Shown here in pieces: positions 1 through 6,546 of a stretch of 20,966 nucleotides of DNA. Location: contig JANQRM010000293.1 in assembly GCA_028284565.1 (NCBI GenBank), positions 1 through 20,966 of the forward strand, read 5' to 3'. A program made the translations under genes and the position numbers. The notes under the pieces are model-generated. The model was given only the letters and a program-made list of their open reading frames with translations, was not told the DNA's origin and ran no database searches. Source of the stretch: Anaerolineae bacterium. GTDB taxonomy: Bacteria > Chloroflexota > Anaerolineae > Aggregatilineales > Phototrophicaceae. Positions within the stretch are counted from its first letter, which is position 1. Every line of letters begins with the position of its first letter.

Positions 1-930
1 GAATAGCTCATCAAACTTGGCATCACCAATCGAGGCACGCATGGTATCCGTTTCAATTGCAATAATCGCTGTCAGACACTCGGCAATCGTCAAGCCTTCC
101 AGCCACGATTTAATCGCTTCAGAGGCACTCACGCCGGGTTTGAGCTTCCAGTGCATAAAGCCCAAACGCACAAAATATTTGGGGTCTGCATACCCAAATT
201 CGAGGTCATCTGTCCATGCGACTTTCCAATCATCATGTTCATCTTTGTGATTGATATATTCATCTTTATAGTTGTGAGCATACCAGATACCCGCATTGAC
301 ACCGCGATTCTCGTTGGAGCGATTGACCTCATCGACAATATGTTGTCCAGTGGCTTCTTCTGTAGCATCAATTTCGGGTTTGCTCTCTGGTGTGCTACCA
401 CCAAACAGTTCATCCAGCTTGCCCATCGTCTGGCGACCAACCACACCATCATCATCTAAATCATGGTCGCCTTGAAATTTCTTGACTTTCTCTTTGGTCT
501 CTTTGCCATAGATTTCATCCGGTTCGCCTGTTTTGGCAGTTGAAATCGGCATAGGATAACCAAGATCGATCAGGGCTTGTTGCACAATGCCGACGGCGGG
601 ATGGGTGAGTGGGCGACGCATCGGTGGACTGTTATCATAGGCGGCTTCCAGGCGAGTATTCCCAGCAAATCGGGGTGAGGTGAGATTCATCGCTTTTTCT
701 TCGGGTGTCAGCGCACGCTGAATCTGACCAGCGACTGCGCCATCTGGATTGAGTTGACCACCTTCAATCAAGCGTTGGACTGCCTGATTGCCAAGTGTAT
801 TTTGCAAGTTAAGAATGTCATTTGTAGATTGTGAATCGGCTGAAGATTTATTCGACTTGTTGCTTGGCGAGGATGTTTGCTTCGATGACTTATTATCCTT
901 CTTTGTCTTTTGTTTCCGACGACTGTGCAT
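1..930 (-). CDS. Injection-system-associated modular protein (partial, C-terminus off the left edge)
   Basis: The frame is open from ATG at 930-928 to the window edge, giving 310 residues. The start has GGAAGG eight bases upstream, and an in-frame stop lies about 50 bases further upstream. Residues 1-35 are Lys/Ser/Asn-rich and probably disordered. Residues 42-54 carry the LQNTLGNQAVQRL motif, which is typical of the N-termini of proteins associated with extracellular contractile injection systems (eCIS). Residues 112-175 resemble a peptidoglycan-binding domain (VQQALIDLGYP, KKFQGDHDLDDDGVVG). Residues 205-310 form an unrecognised domain rich in Trp and acidic residues, ending with TIAECLTAIIAIE, where Cys285 could be a nucleophile. 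The same N-terminal motif occurs in the protein at 11850-13514. I infer an exported or injected cargo or wall-associated protein; the enzymatic role is not established. Confidence 0.85.
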   Translation of the reverse strand, partial: MHSRRKQKTKKDNKSSKQTSSPSNKSNKSSADSQSTNDILNLQNTLGNQAVQRLIEGGQLNPDGAVAGQIQRALTPEEKAMNLTSPRFAGNTRLEAAYDNSPPMRRPLTHPAVGIVQQALIDLGYPMPISTAKTGEPDEIYGKETKEKVKKFQGDHDLDDDGVVGRQTMGKLDELFGGSTPESKPEIDATEEATGQHIVDEVNRSNENRGVNAGIWYAHNYKDEYINHKDEHDDWKVAWTDDLEFGYADPKYFVRLGFMHWKLKPGVSASEAIKSWLEGLTIAECLTAIIAIETDTMRASIGDAKFDELF

Positions 931-1015
931 GGCAATTGCCTTCCACTCATTCCCTAAGATACCCTTGCCGACACAGATTCAGAATGTTAAGTCAAGTTGA
1001 TGCAGAATCATGCTC

Positions 1016-1021
1016 ATTATA
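1016..1021 (-). promoter_or_regulatory. Possible -10 box for the minus-strand gene at 1-930
   Basis: On the minus strand this reads TATAAT, about 86 bases upstream of the ATG. No convincing -35 hexamer lies at the normal spacing, so the assignment is weak. Confidence 0.3.
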
Positions 1022-1088
1022 CGCGTAAAAAGGACGTCTGTGTGGAATTTTACAACTTTTTTATGATTGGATACGGCTTGTAATGCCT

Positions 1089-1117
1089 TTGCGATTCAGT
1101 TATGCACCTTCTATAAT
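1089..1117 (+). promoter_or_regulatory. Sigma-70-type promoter of the acs gene
   Basis: TTGCGA at 1089-1094 and a perfect TATAAT at 1112-1117 are separated by 17 bases. The expected transcript start is about 35 bases upstream of the acs ATG. It lies in the 231-base divergent spacer shared with the minus-strand gene ending at 930. Confidence 0.65.
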
Positions 1118-1161
1118 CAACGTACAACATTATTCAAGAGACTTGTTACAAGGAGACCAAC

Positions 1162-3066
1162 ATGGACGAGGGTTTTTCTGCCCCAACAGGCGAATGGTAT
1201 CATCCATCCGATGACATCGTAAACAATGCGAATGTACCCGATTATGAAGCGGTGGCTCAAGAAGCCAAAGACGACCTCGAAGCCTTCTGGACAAAGCGTG
1301 CGGAGACTTTGGAGTGGTATCAACAATGGGATCAAGTGATTGACCGTAGCAATGCACCATTTTACAAGTGGTTCGTGGGTGGCAAGACGAATCTGGTGCT
1401 AAATGCTTTGGATCGGCATGTCAAAACGTGGCGTAAGAACAAGCTAGCCTTCATCTGGGAAGGGGAGAATGGCGATAAGGTCACGATGTCCTATTGGCGA
1501 CTGTATCGTGAAGTGAACAAGTTCGCCAATGTTCTCCGCAGTATGGGTGTCAAAAAGGGCGACAGAGTCACCATATATATGGGGCGTGTGCCAGAGATAG
1601 CCATTGCCATGCTAGCCTGTGTCAAAGTCGGTGCGCCACATAGTGTTGTCTATGGTGGTTTTTCTGAACAAGCACTGGCAGACCGTATCGAAGATGCTCA
1701 AAGTCGGGTATTGATTACCTGTGATGGGGCATGGCTACGAGGTAATATCGTGCCGTTGAAAAATACGGTTGACGAAGCCGTGAAACGGTCTCCGGTTGTG
1801 GATACTGTGATTGTGGTTCAAAGAACTGGACACGAAATCAATATGGAGCAGGGCAGGGACTATTGGTATCACGAGTTGATGCAACTGCCGATTGCCAGTC
1901 CAGTTGCCGAGACTGAAGTGATGGATGCCGAGGACCCCTTATTTATCCTCTACACCAGTGGGACAACGGGCAAACCAAAAGGCGTGTTGCATACACATGG
2001 TGGGTATCAGGTCTATACATCAACGACCTTATCGTGGGCATTTGACTTAAAAGATGATGACCGTTGGTGGTGTGCAGCGGATCCGGGATGGATTACGGGG
2101 CATAGTTATATTGTGTATGCTCCACTAATTTTGGGAGCAACGAGCATTATCTATGAAGGTGCGCCGACATTTCCATATCCAGACCGTTGGTGGAGGATTG
2201 TGGAAGAATATGGCGTGACGATTTTGTACACTGCACCGACAGCGATTCGGGGGTTGATGCGTTTTGGAGAAGCTTGGCCAAAGCGACATGACTTGTCGAG
2301 CCTGCGTCTGCTAGGTTCGGTGGGTGAGCCGATTAATCCTGAAGCATGGCGTTGGTATCATAAAGTGATTGGGCGGGAGCAATGTCCGATTATTGATACA
2401 TGGTGGCAGACAGAAACAGGTGGCTTCATGATTACACCATTGCCATCTGTGGGTTTGAAGCCGGGCAGTGCAACGAGACCATTTCCGGGGATTGATGTCG
2501 ATATTGTCGATGATGAAGGCACTCCTGTGGGAACAGGTGAGGATGGCAACTTGGTCATTAAATCACCTTGGCCAAGTATGATTCGGACGGTGTATGGTGA
2601 TGATGATCGGTTCATTGATCAATATTGGTCGAAGTATCAAAAGCAAGGTTGGTACTTGGCAGGGGATACTGCGAGACGAGATGAGGATGGATATATCTGG
2701 GTGATTGGTCGGAATGATGATGTACTGAAGGTCAGTGGGTATCGACTAGGCACAGCAGAAGTTGAGTCGGGATTGGTCAGTCATAAAGCGGTGGCAGAGT
2801 CGGCTGTGATTGGTGTGCCAGATGATTTGAAGGGCAATATCATTTATGCCTATTGTATTCTGGTGAGCGGTGTTGAAGGCGATGATGCCTTAGTGGATGA
2901 ACTGAAAAGCCATGTTCGACATGAGGTGGGACCAATTGCTGTACCAGCAGAAATCGAATTCGTGGATAAGTTGCCAAAGACACGGTCTGGGAAGATTATG
3001 CGACGGGTGTTGAAAGCGAAGGCAATGGGACAACCATTGGGTGATTTGAGTACATTGGAGGACTGA
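1162..3066 (+). CDS. acs: Acetate-CoA ligase (acetyl-CoA synthetase)
   Basis: This cytoplasmic enzyme of the adenylate-forming (ANL) family activates acetate with ATP and CoA to acetyl-CoA via acetyl-AMP. The 634-residue length fits full-length Acs (about 630-660). Residues 1-90 match the Acs-specific N-terminal extension. The P-loop [11 protein letters not shown] starts at residue 264. TWWQTETGG, with Trp414/Trp415, is the acyl-pocket motif of true acetate enzymes. [14 protein letters not shown] and the hinge/A8 region [12 protein letters not shown] follow. [11 protein letters not shown] carries the conserved catalytic Lys611, which is the site of regulatory acetylation in studied homologues. 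The start has AAGGAGA seven bases upstream. The gene is monocistronic, with its own promoter and a strong terminator downstream. No acetyltransferase or deacetylase partner is nearby. Confidence 0.95.
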   Translation: MDEGFSAPTGEWYHPSDDIVNNANVPDYEAVAQEAKDDLEAFWTKRAETLEWYQQWDQVIDRSNAPFYKWFVGGKTNLVLNALDRHVKTWRKNKLAFIWEGENGDKVTMSYWRLYREVNKFANVLRSMGVKKGDRVTIYMGRVPEIAIAMLACVKVGAPHSVVYGGFSEQALADRIEDAQSRVLITCDGAWLRGNIVPLKNTVDEAVKRSPVVDTVIVVQRTGHEINMEQGRDYWYHELMQLPIASPVAETEVMDAEDPLFILYTSGTTGKPKGVLHTHGGYQVYTSTTLSWAFDLKDDDRWWCAADPGWITGHSYIVYAPLILGATSIIYEGAPTFPYPDRWWRIVEEYGVTILYTAPTAIRGLMRFGEAWPKRHDLSSLRLLGSVGEPINPEAWRWYHKVIGREQCPIIDTWWQTETGGFMITPLPSVGLKPGSATRPFPGIDVDIVDDEGTPVGTGEDGNLVIKSPWPSMIRTVYGDDDRFIDQYWSKYQKQGWYLAGDTARRDEDGYIWVIGRNDDVLKVSGYRLGTAEVESGLVSHKAVAESAVIGVPDDLKGNIIYAYCILVSGVEGDDALVDELKSHVRHEVGPIAVPAEIEFVDKLPKTRSGKIMRRVLKAKAMGQPLGDLSTLED

Positions 3067-3127
3067 GTTTTTAGTGATTAGTTGTTAGTTGTTGGTTCGT
3101 TGAATCAATGACTATAGCTTTGAAATT

Positions 3128-3168
3128 AAACACCTTATGTTCGAGAGGGCATGGGGTGTTTTTGTTTT
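3128..3168 (+). terminator. Intrinsic terminator after acs
   Basis: A 12-base-pair stem pairs 3128-3139 (AAACACCTTATG) with 3150-3161 (CATGGGGTGTTT), including two T-G wobbles. The loop is 10 bases and the stem runs into the T-rich tract TTTTTGTTTT. It lies 62 bases after the acs stop. Confidence 0.85.
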
Positions 3169-3427
3169 GAGATTTCAGATGTTAGATGTCAGAAAGGGAA
3201 TGTGATTCAAACAAAGGAAACGGTTTGATAACGAAAAATGGGGCGTGATAAACAGGCAAAAACAGGATGATTAATCGTATTGTTTTATAAGAATTAATAA
3301 TATTTAGCATGTTTGGGTTGGAATTTGCAAATGGATTTCTAACTAAAATCCATAGAAAAGATTGAATAGCAATCCCAAATTCATTGCTATTGAATAACAT
3401 ACGCTTCCGATAAGGTTTTCATGGCAT
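3169..3427. other. A+T-rich spacer without recognisable genes
   Basis: Together with the promoter and leader that follow, this makes a gap of about 430 bases between acs and the first VOC gene. It is clearly richer in A+T than the flanking genes. I see no convincing coding frame, RNA or repeat in it. Confidence 0.5.
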
Positions 3428-3457
3428 TTGACATAAACAGTACTTTTGTTCTATCAT
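3428..3457 (+). promoter_or_regulatory. Sigma-70-type promoter of the VOC gene pair
   Basis: A perfect TTGACA at 3428-3433 is followed after 18 bases by TATCAT at 3452-3457. The coding start at 3495 is about 30 bases beyond the expected transcript start. It probably drives both VOC genes. Confidence 0.65.
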
Positions 3458-3494
3458 TAGGCTGAAGTTTGTCTGGATAAGAAAGAGGTGTTAT

Positions 3495-3932
3495 ATGGGT
3501 TCTTTGTGGACTACTTTGGCGGTTAGTGATATAGATGAAGCAGTTGAATTCTACCAAAACAAACTCGGCTTTAGTGTTGATTTCACCGTACCAAATGAGG
3601 ATGGGAACATCTTCTTCGCAAGTGTTGAATTAGGTGAAAGTAACATCATGTTTGATTTACAACAGCCGCTAGAAATTGATGATTCAGTTCGTCGCAAAAT
3701 ACGAGCTGATATGCCTATCACACTTTTGTTACCAGACAGTATGGACATAGATACATTTTTTGCTCAGGTGAAAGGAAATGATGTTGAGGTAATCGCCAAT
3801 ATTGGGGATCGGTATTGGGGCAATCGTGAGTTCGCTATCCGCGATTTGAATGGTTATTGTATTGTCTTTGCGTCTTTCAAGAATGAAGTTGGTTTTGATG
3901 ACTTGAAGGAATTGGCTCAGGCACAAAACTAG
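3495..3932 (+). CDS. VOC-fold protein (glyoxalase/bleomycin-resistance superfamily)
   Basis: This 145-residue protein fits a single-chain VOC-fold protein made of two beta-alpha-beta-beta-beta units. The first unit shows the hallmark VSDIDEAVEFYQNKLGFSV (residues 10-28). The second ends in WGNREFAIRDLNGYCIVF, the usual metal-edge and C-terminal strand of VOC proteins. The Glu-containing metal ligand set of true glyoxalase I is not clearly present, so substrate and reaction are unknown. GAGGTG lies just upstream of the ATG. A second VOC gene follows after 31 bases on the same strand, so the two are probably co-transcribed. Confidence 0.85.
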   Translation: MGSLWTTLAVSDIDEAVEFYQNKLGFSVDFTVPNEDGNIFFASVELGESNIMFDLQQPLEIDDSVRRKIRADMPITLLLPDSMDIDTFFAQVKGNDVEVIANIGDRYWGNREFAIRDLNGYCIVFASFKNEVGFDDLKELAQAQN

Positions 3933-3963
3933 CCCAAGCCCTCAAATCAGAGTAACTAACTAC

Positions 3964-4356
3964 ATGACACAAGAACAGCTAAATTTGACAGCAACTGACG
4001 TCATTATATTTGTACCTGCCCTCGACTATGACCAATCGTTGCGGTTCTACACACTCTTGGGGTGGGAGATAAAATGGCAAGCTGACGATGGAAAGTTAAC
4101 AATCCTAGAGCTTGATGATAGTCGCTTCTATCTTCAAAACTACTATGTTGAAGATTGGGCAAATAACTTTATGTTCCAAGTGAATGTTGAAGATGCAACC
4201 GCATGGCATACGCACGTTTCAAAAATCATCGAAGCTGAAAACTTTGACTATGCTCGTTTAAGACCTCCGAAAAAACAAGATTGGGGGGCGATAGTTACCC
4301 ATGTATGGGATCCGTCAGGTGTTCTAATTCACTTTACTCAGCTAGTGACTGATTAA
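3964..4356 (+). CDS. Second VOC-fold protein
   Basis: The product is a 130-residue VOC-superfamily protein. Residues 11-34 (TDVIIFVPALDYDQSLRFYTLLGW) form the typical first strand and helix, and HVWDPSGVLIHFTQ near the C-terminus is the typical final strand pair. It shares the fold, but only low visible identity, with the preceding protein, so this is not a recent tandem duplicate. No function can be assigned. The gene ends one base before the stop of the convergent merB gene, with no terminator between them, so the transcripts of the two operons may overlap here. Confidence 0.82.
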   Translation: MTQEQLNLTATDVIIFVPALDYDQSLRFYTLLGWEIKWQADDGKLTILELDDSRFYLQNYYVEDWANNFMFQVNVEDATAWHTHVSKIIEAENFDYARLRPPKKQDWGAIVTHVWDPSGVLIHFTQLVTD

Positions 4357-4357
4357 A

Positions 4358-4996
4358 CTAGATATCATGCTTCATCACTGGTTCGATATAGATTTGTTGA
4401 GCCAATTGAAAGGCTTCTGGAACGGTTAGGATTGAAAAATCTGGTCGTTCTCCTATCCATTGCCTTGCCACTTCTTCTGAGGCAAAGAAATTGACTTGAC
4501 TACAAAATGTCCCTTCAACCCCTGCACTACAACCTTTAGCTGTCATAATCGATAACATGGTTTCGGTGGGTGCGTATGACTTAACTCCATGGGGGGTTAT
4601 CGTTACATCAATAGGTGTGTTGGTCACTGGACACGTAGACAAAACTTGAGCCGTTTTGCCAATGTAGGCTGGCAGAAACATGGTATCCAAAGCGCACCAC
4701 GCATATAGGGGTTTTCCATCAACTTCAAACTGATGGCGAGTTGGGGTAAAGGTTAAGGCAGCTCCAGTCAATTCACCCTTCTCATTGAACTCTGAACCCC
4801 CTTGTTGCATTTGATTAAAGGCGGTTGTTACTAACTCCACAGGGTCGCCCACCGCTTCAGCTAATTGTTGGGCAGACACAGGTTTTCCCTCTGCCAATAG
4901 ACGTGTGTAGGCTAAACAAAATCTGGCACTCTCTGGCGGTAGTTCTCGACCGCGTCGGTGTTGTAATAACTCAATCGTTTCGGCTAAATCAGGCAC
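4358..4996 (-). CDS. merB: Organomercurial lyase (alkylmercury lyase)
   Basis: MerB cleaves the carbon-mercury bond of organomercurials by protonolysis, releasing Hg(II). This 212-residue protein has the N-terminal winged-helix-like region (residues 1-80) and the catalytic core. YAWCALDT places Cys101 and Asp104 at the positions of Cys96 and Asp99 of the R831b enzyme. GTFCSQVNFFAS gives Cys165, equivalent to Cys159; the next residue, Cys in R831b, is Ser here. Cys122 matches the structural Cys117. All catalytic residues are therefore present. The start is GTG at 4996-4994, preceded by AGGAGG six bases away. It follows merR by 12 bases and is surely co-transcribed with it. No merA is in the window. 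Confidence 0.93.
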   Translation of the reverse strand: MPDLAETIELLQHRRGRELPPESARFCLAYTRLLAEGKPVSAQQLAEAVGDPVELVTTAFNQMQQGGSEFNEKGELTGAALTFTPTRHQFEVDGKPLYAWCALDTMFLPAYIGKTAQVLSTCPVTNTPIDVTITPHGVKSYAPTETMLSIMTAKGCSAGVEGTFCSQVNFFASEEVARQWIGERPDFSILTVPEAFQLAQQIYIEPVMKHDI

Positions 4997-5008
4997 TTCA
5001 CCCTCCTA

Positions 5009-5428
5009 TCAATTCGACTTCTTTTCACCACTAATTTGTATTAGATGACAGACACAGGTTTTCATCTGCACATCTTCAGGGAGTTGTTTTCCCGCTTCAT
5101 GAAGGGTTTTAATTTCGGTTCGTAGTCGCTCTAAATCTTGTATCCTCTGCTCAATTTCTCCAATCCGTTCTTCCATCAAATCCATAACGAATTGACATGG
5201 TGGTTCTTGGCGTTCCCGAAAAGCAAGGATTTCTTTTATTTCATTAATTCCAAAGTCCAACGCTCTCGACCGCTTGATAAACTGCAATCGCTCAACATCA
5301 GAATCATCGTATTGGCGATACTTGTTGTTAGCTCGATGGGGTGGGGGGAGTAGGGCAATCCGTTCATAGTATCGAATGGTTTCAGTTGAAACCCCTGTTT
5401 GTTGACTTAAAGCTCCAATTGAGTACAT
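5009..5428 (-). CDS. merR: MerR-family heavy-metal-responsive regulator
   Basis: This 139-residue regulator has the N-terminal winged helix-turn-helix (YSIGALSQQTGVSTETIRYYE, residues 2-22), the wing with KYRQYDDSDVERLQFI, and a long dimerisation helix (about 82-112). It ends with a metal-loop segment MKTCVCHLI. Cysteines are at 78, 125 and 127. Cys78 corresponds to the Cys82 region of Tn501 MerR, but there is no Cys at the place of Cys117, so the metal site may differ from classical Hg(II) MerR. I chose ATG 5428 because GGAG lies eight bases upstream; an in-frame TTG one codon earlier is less likely. It is transcribed with merB from a 19-bp-spacer promoter that it probably controls itself, and it likely also controls the divergent redox operon. 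Confidence 0.9.
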   Translation of the reverse strand: MYSIGALSQQTGVSTETIRYYERIALLPPPHRANNKYRQYDDSDVERLQFIKRSRALDFGINEIKEILAFRERQEPPCQFVMDLMEERIGEIEQRIQDLERLRTEIKTLHEAGKQLPEDVQMKTCVCHLIQISGEKKSN

Positions 5429-5451
5429 CAAATTTGCTCCGCTGTTTTTTA

Positions 5452-5482
5452 ATACTAAACCCTGTAGTCACTACAAGGTCAA
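5452..5482 (-). promoter_or_regulatory. MerR-type promoter/operator of merR-merB
   Basis: On the minus strand, TTGACC (5482-5477) and TAGTAT (5457-5452) are separated by 19 bases, the elongated spacer diagnostic of MerR-activated promoters. The spacer holds a near-perfect dyad, CTTGTAGT-g-ACTACAGG. The expected start of transcription is close to the merR ATG, giving a very short leader. Confidence 0.85.
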
Positions 5483-5490
5483 CCACTCTC

Positions 5491-5521
5491 TTGACCTTGT
5501 AGCCACTTCAACCCTTACACT
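5491..5521 (+). promoter_or_regulatory. Second, divergent MerR-type promoter for the redox/chaperone operon
   Basis: TTGACC at 5491-5496 and TACACT at 5516-5521 are separated by 19 bases. The left half-site CCTTGTAG is identical to that of the merR promoter, while the right half (ACTTCAACCC) has diverged. The two -35 boxes are back to back, 8 bases apart. This strongly suggests that the same regulator controls both directions, with weaker dyad symmetry on this side. Confidence 0.72.
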
Positions 5522-5545
5522 ATCCAAAAATAAAAAGGAAATCTC

Positions 5546-5796
5546 ATGACTGATCAATCTGTTATTGTCTATTCACAATCTAATTGAATGTTTTGCAACA
5601 GGGAGTTGACTACGTAGAGCGTGATGTTTCAGTCAGCGAGGAAGCATTTGAGGAACTCTCAAAACTTGGATTTATGACTACTCCTGTCACTGTCATTGAT
5701 AATGAAGTGGTCGTAGGTTTCGATAAACCAAAACTTGAAGAATTACTAACTTTGTCAGTAGAAGGTTCACGATGGAAGTCCAATTACAATCAATAA
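5546..5796 (+). pseudogene. Glutaredoxin-like gene with in-frame TGA at the redox cysteine (candidate selenoprotein), frameshifted
   Basis: ATG at 5546 has AAGGAA six bases upstream. The first frame reads MTDQSVIVYSQSN, then TGA (5585-5587), then MFCNR, ending at TAG 5615. The strand plus CxxC context of glutaredoxin is exact, with TGA replacing the first Cys, so a UxxC selenoprotein is implied. The rest of the fold lies in another frame from about 5593: LQQGVDYVERDVSVSEEAF, then FMTTPVTVIDNEVVVGFDKPKLEELL, with the cis-Pro TTPV motif. In E. coli Grx3 and NrdH, 11 residues separate the second Cys from the Gly before the next strand. Here TGC and GGA are 8 bases apart, so about 25 bases are missing. 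It is either a pseudogene by small deletion or an assembly error. The 3' end overlaps the next gene by 25 bases. Confidence 0.8.
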
Positions 5797-5975
5797 TTAC
5801 CTGTCCGAATTGTGGTCATGCACAAGAGGAAACCATGCCTACAGATAGTTGCCAGTTCTTTTATTCATGCTCGAACTGCAAGACGACCTTCAAACCAAAG
5901 CAAGGCGATTGTTGTGTGTTCTGCTCCTATGGCAGTGTCCCGTGTCCACCTGAACAAGCGAAAAAGGCGGTGTAG
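5772..5975 (+). CDS. GDCCVxC-domain small zinc-ribbon-like protein
   Basis: This 67-residue cytoplasmic protein carries four cysteine clusters: CPNCGH (11-16), DSCQFFYSCSNCK (25-37), GDCCVFC (45-51) and PCPP (57-60). It matches the known family of GDCCVxC-domain (seleno)proteins, some of whose members have selenocysteine at one of these cysteines. Here all positions are cysteine codons. A role in binding or handing over soft metals such as mercury is inferred from the Cys content and neighbours. GAAGG lies six bases upstream of the ATG. It overlaps the end of the glutaredoxin gene and abuts the next gene in a TAGTG arrangement, so translation is probably coupled. Confidence 0.82.
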   Translation: MEVQLQSIITCPNCGHAQEETMPTDSCQFFYSCSNCKTTFKPKQGDCCVFCSYGSVPCPPEQAKKAV

Positions 5976-6415
5976 TGGTGTCTCAAGAAAAGGTTGGTAG
6001 TTGCCCTCAATGTGGTAGTCAGGGACATAGTGTTGATAACGCAACAATCAAGTGCCTCATCTCAGTGAGCTTGCATCGCGTAGAGGATGTTAAACATCGT
6101 TTTTGCTCTGGTGCTAATTGCTCGGTAGTGTACTTGGCTGAAGATGGTTCTGAGGTATTTTTCACTACTGATTTACGAGAACGAGTCTATCAAAAAGAAC
6201 CTGATGCTGACGATGTTTTGGTCTGCTACTGTTTCTTTCATACACTTGGCGATATTCGATTGGGTATCTCAGAATCCGGGGCAAGCGAGATTGTGGATGA
6301 CATTAAGTTTGGTATCCAACAGGGTCATTGTGCTTGTGACTGGCGTAATCCAGAGGGTAGGTGCTGTCTTGGGAATGTTGTTAAGATTGTCAAATCTCAA
6401 ACTATGAAGGAATAG
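5975..6415 (+). CDS. CopZ-type iron-sulfur cluster-binding metallochaperone
   Basis: The product has 146 residues and eleven cysteines. CPQCGSQG (10-17) and the FCSGANCSVVYL segment (43-54) precede VCYCFFHT (83-90), GHCACDWRNPEGRCCLG (117-133) and a short basic tail. This order matches the N-terminal zinc and [2Fe-2S] domain of Archaeoglobus CopZ and the stand-alone metallochaperone family. The C-terminal HMA domain of full CopZ is absent. A role in electron supply or metal transfer next to MerB is inference. GTG at 5975 overlaps the previous stop by one base; GTG at 5978 is equally possible. AAGGCGG lies just upstream. It is the last gene of the plus-strand metal operon. Confidence 0.85.
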   Translation: MVSQEKVGSCPQCGSQGHSVDNATIKCLISVSLHRVEDVKHRFCSGANCSVVYLAEDGSEVFFTTDLRERVYQKEPDADDVLVCYCFFHTLGDIRLGISESGASEIVDDIKFGIQQGHCACDWRNPEGRCCLGNVVKIVKSQTMKE

Positions 6416-6435
6416 AATAAGCATGTGATTCTATT
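6411..6435 (+). terminator. Weak hairpin at the end of the metal operon
   Basis: AATAGAAT (6411-6418) and ATTCTATT (6428-6435) form a perfect 8-base-pair stem with a 9-base loop, overlapping the stop codon. It is A+T-rich and lacks a T-tract, so termination is uncertain. Confidence 0.3.
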
Positions 6436-6449
6436 GAGTATCTATTTGG

Positions 6450-6478
6450 TTGGAGATGGACAGAGGGTAGTTTATAAT
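6450..6478 (+). promoter_or_regulatory. Sigma-70-type promoter of the LysE-family gene
   Basis: TTGGAG at 6450-6455 and a perfect TATAAT at 6473-6478 lie 17 bases apart, about 70 bases before the LysE start. Confidence 0.5.
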
Positions 6479-6546
6479 TGGGCTGAAATTTTCCTAATTC
6501 TTCAAAATGATAACCAGACCCAACAACAATTTTGCTAAGGATAAAC

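Noticed and set aside
129..459. Overlapping open frames of about 100 codons on both strands near the left edge
   Set aside because: The continuous 310-codon minus-strand frame from 930 to 1 has recognisable domains and explains this region; the others are shadows.
3180..3400. 72-codon minus-strand frame in the A+T-rich spacer
   Set aside because: No ribosome-binding site, low-complexity composition and no recognisable motif.
5584..5796. A separate intact 70-residue gene starting at TTG 5584
   Set aside because: It would lack the first strand and redox site of the glutaredoxin fold and has no ribosome-binding site. The ATG at 5546 with the UxxC frame is the true 5' end.
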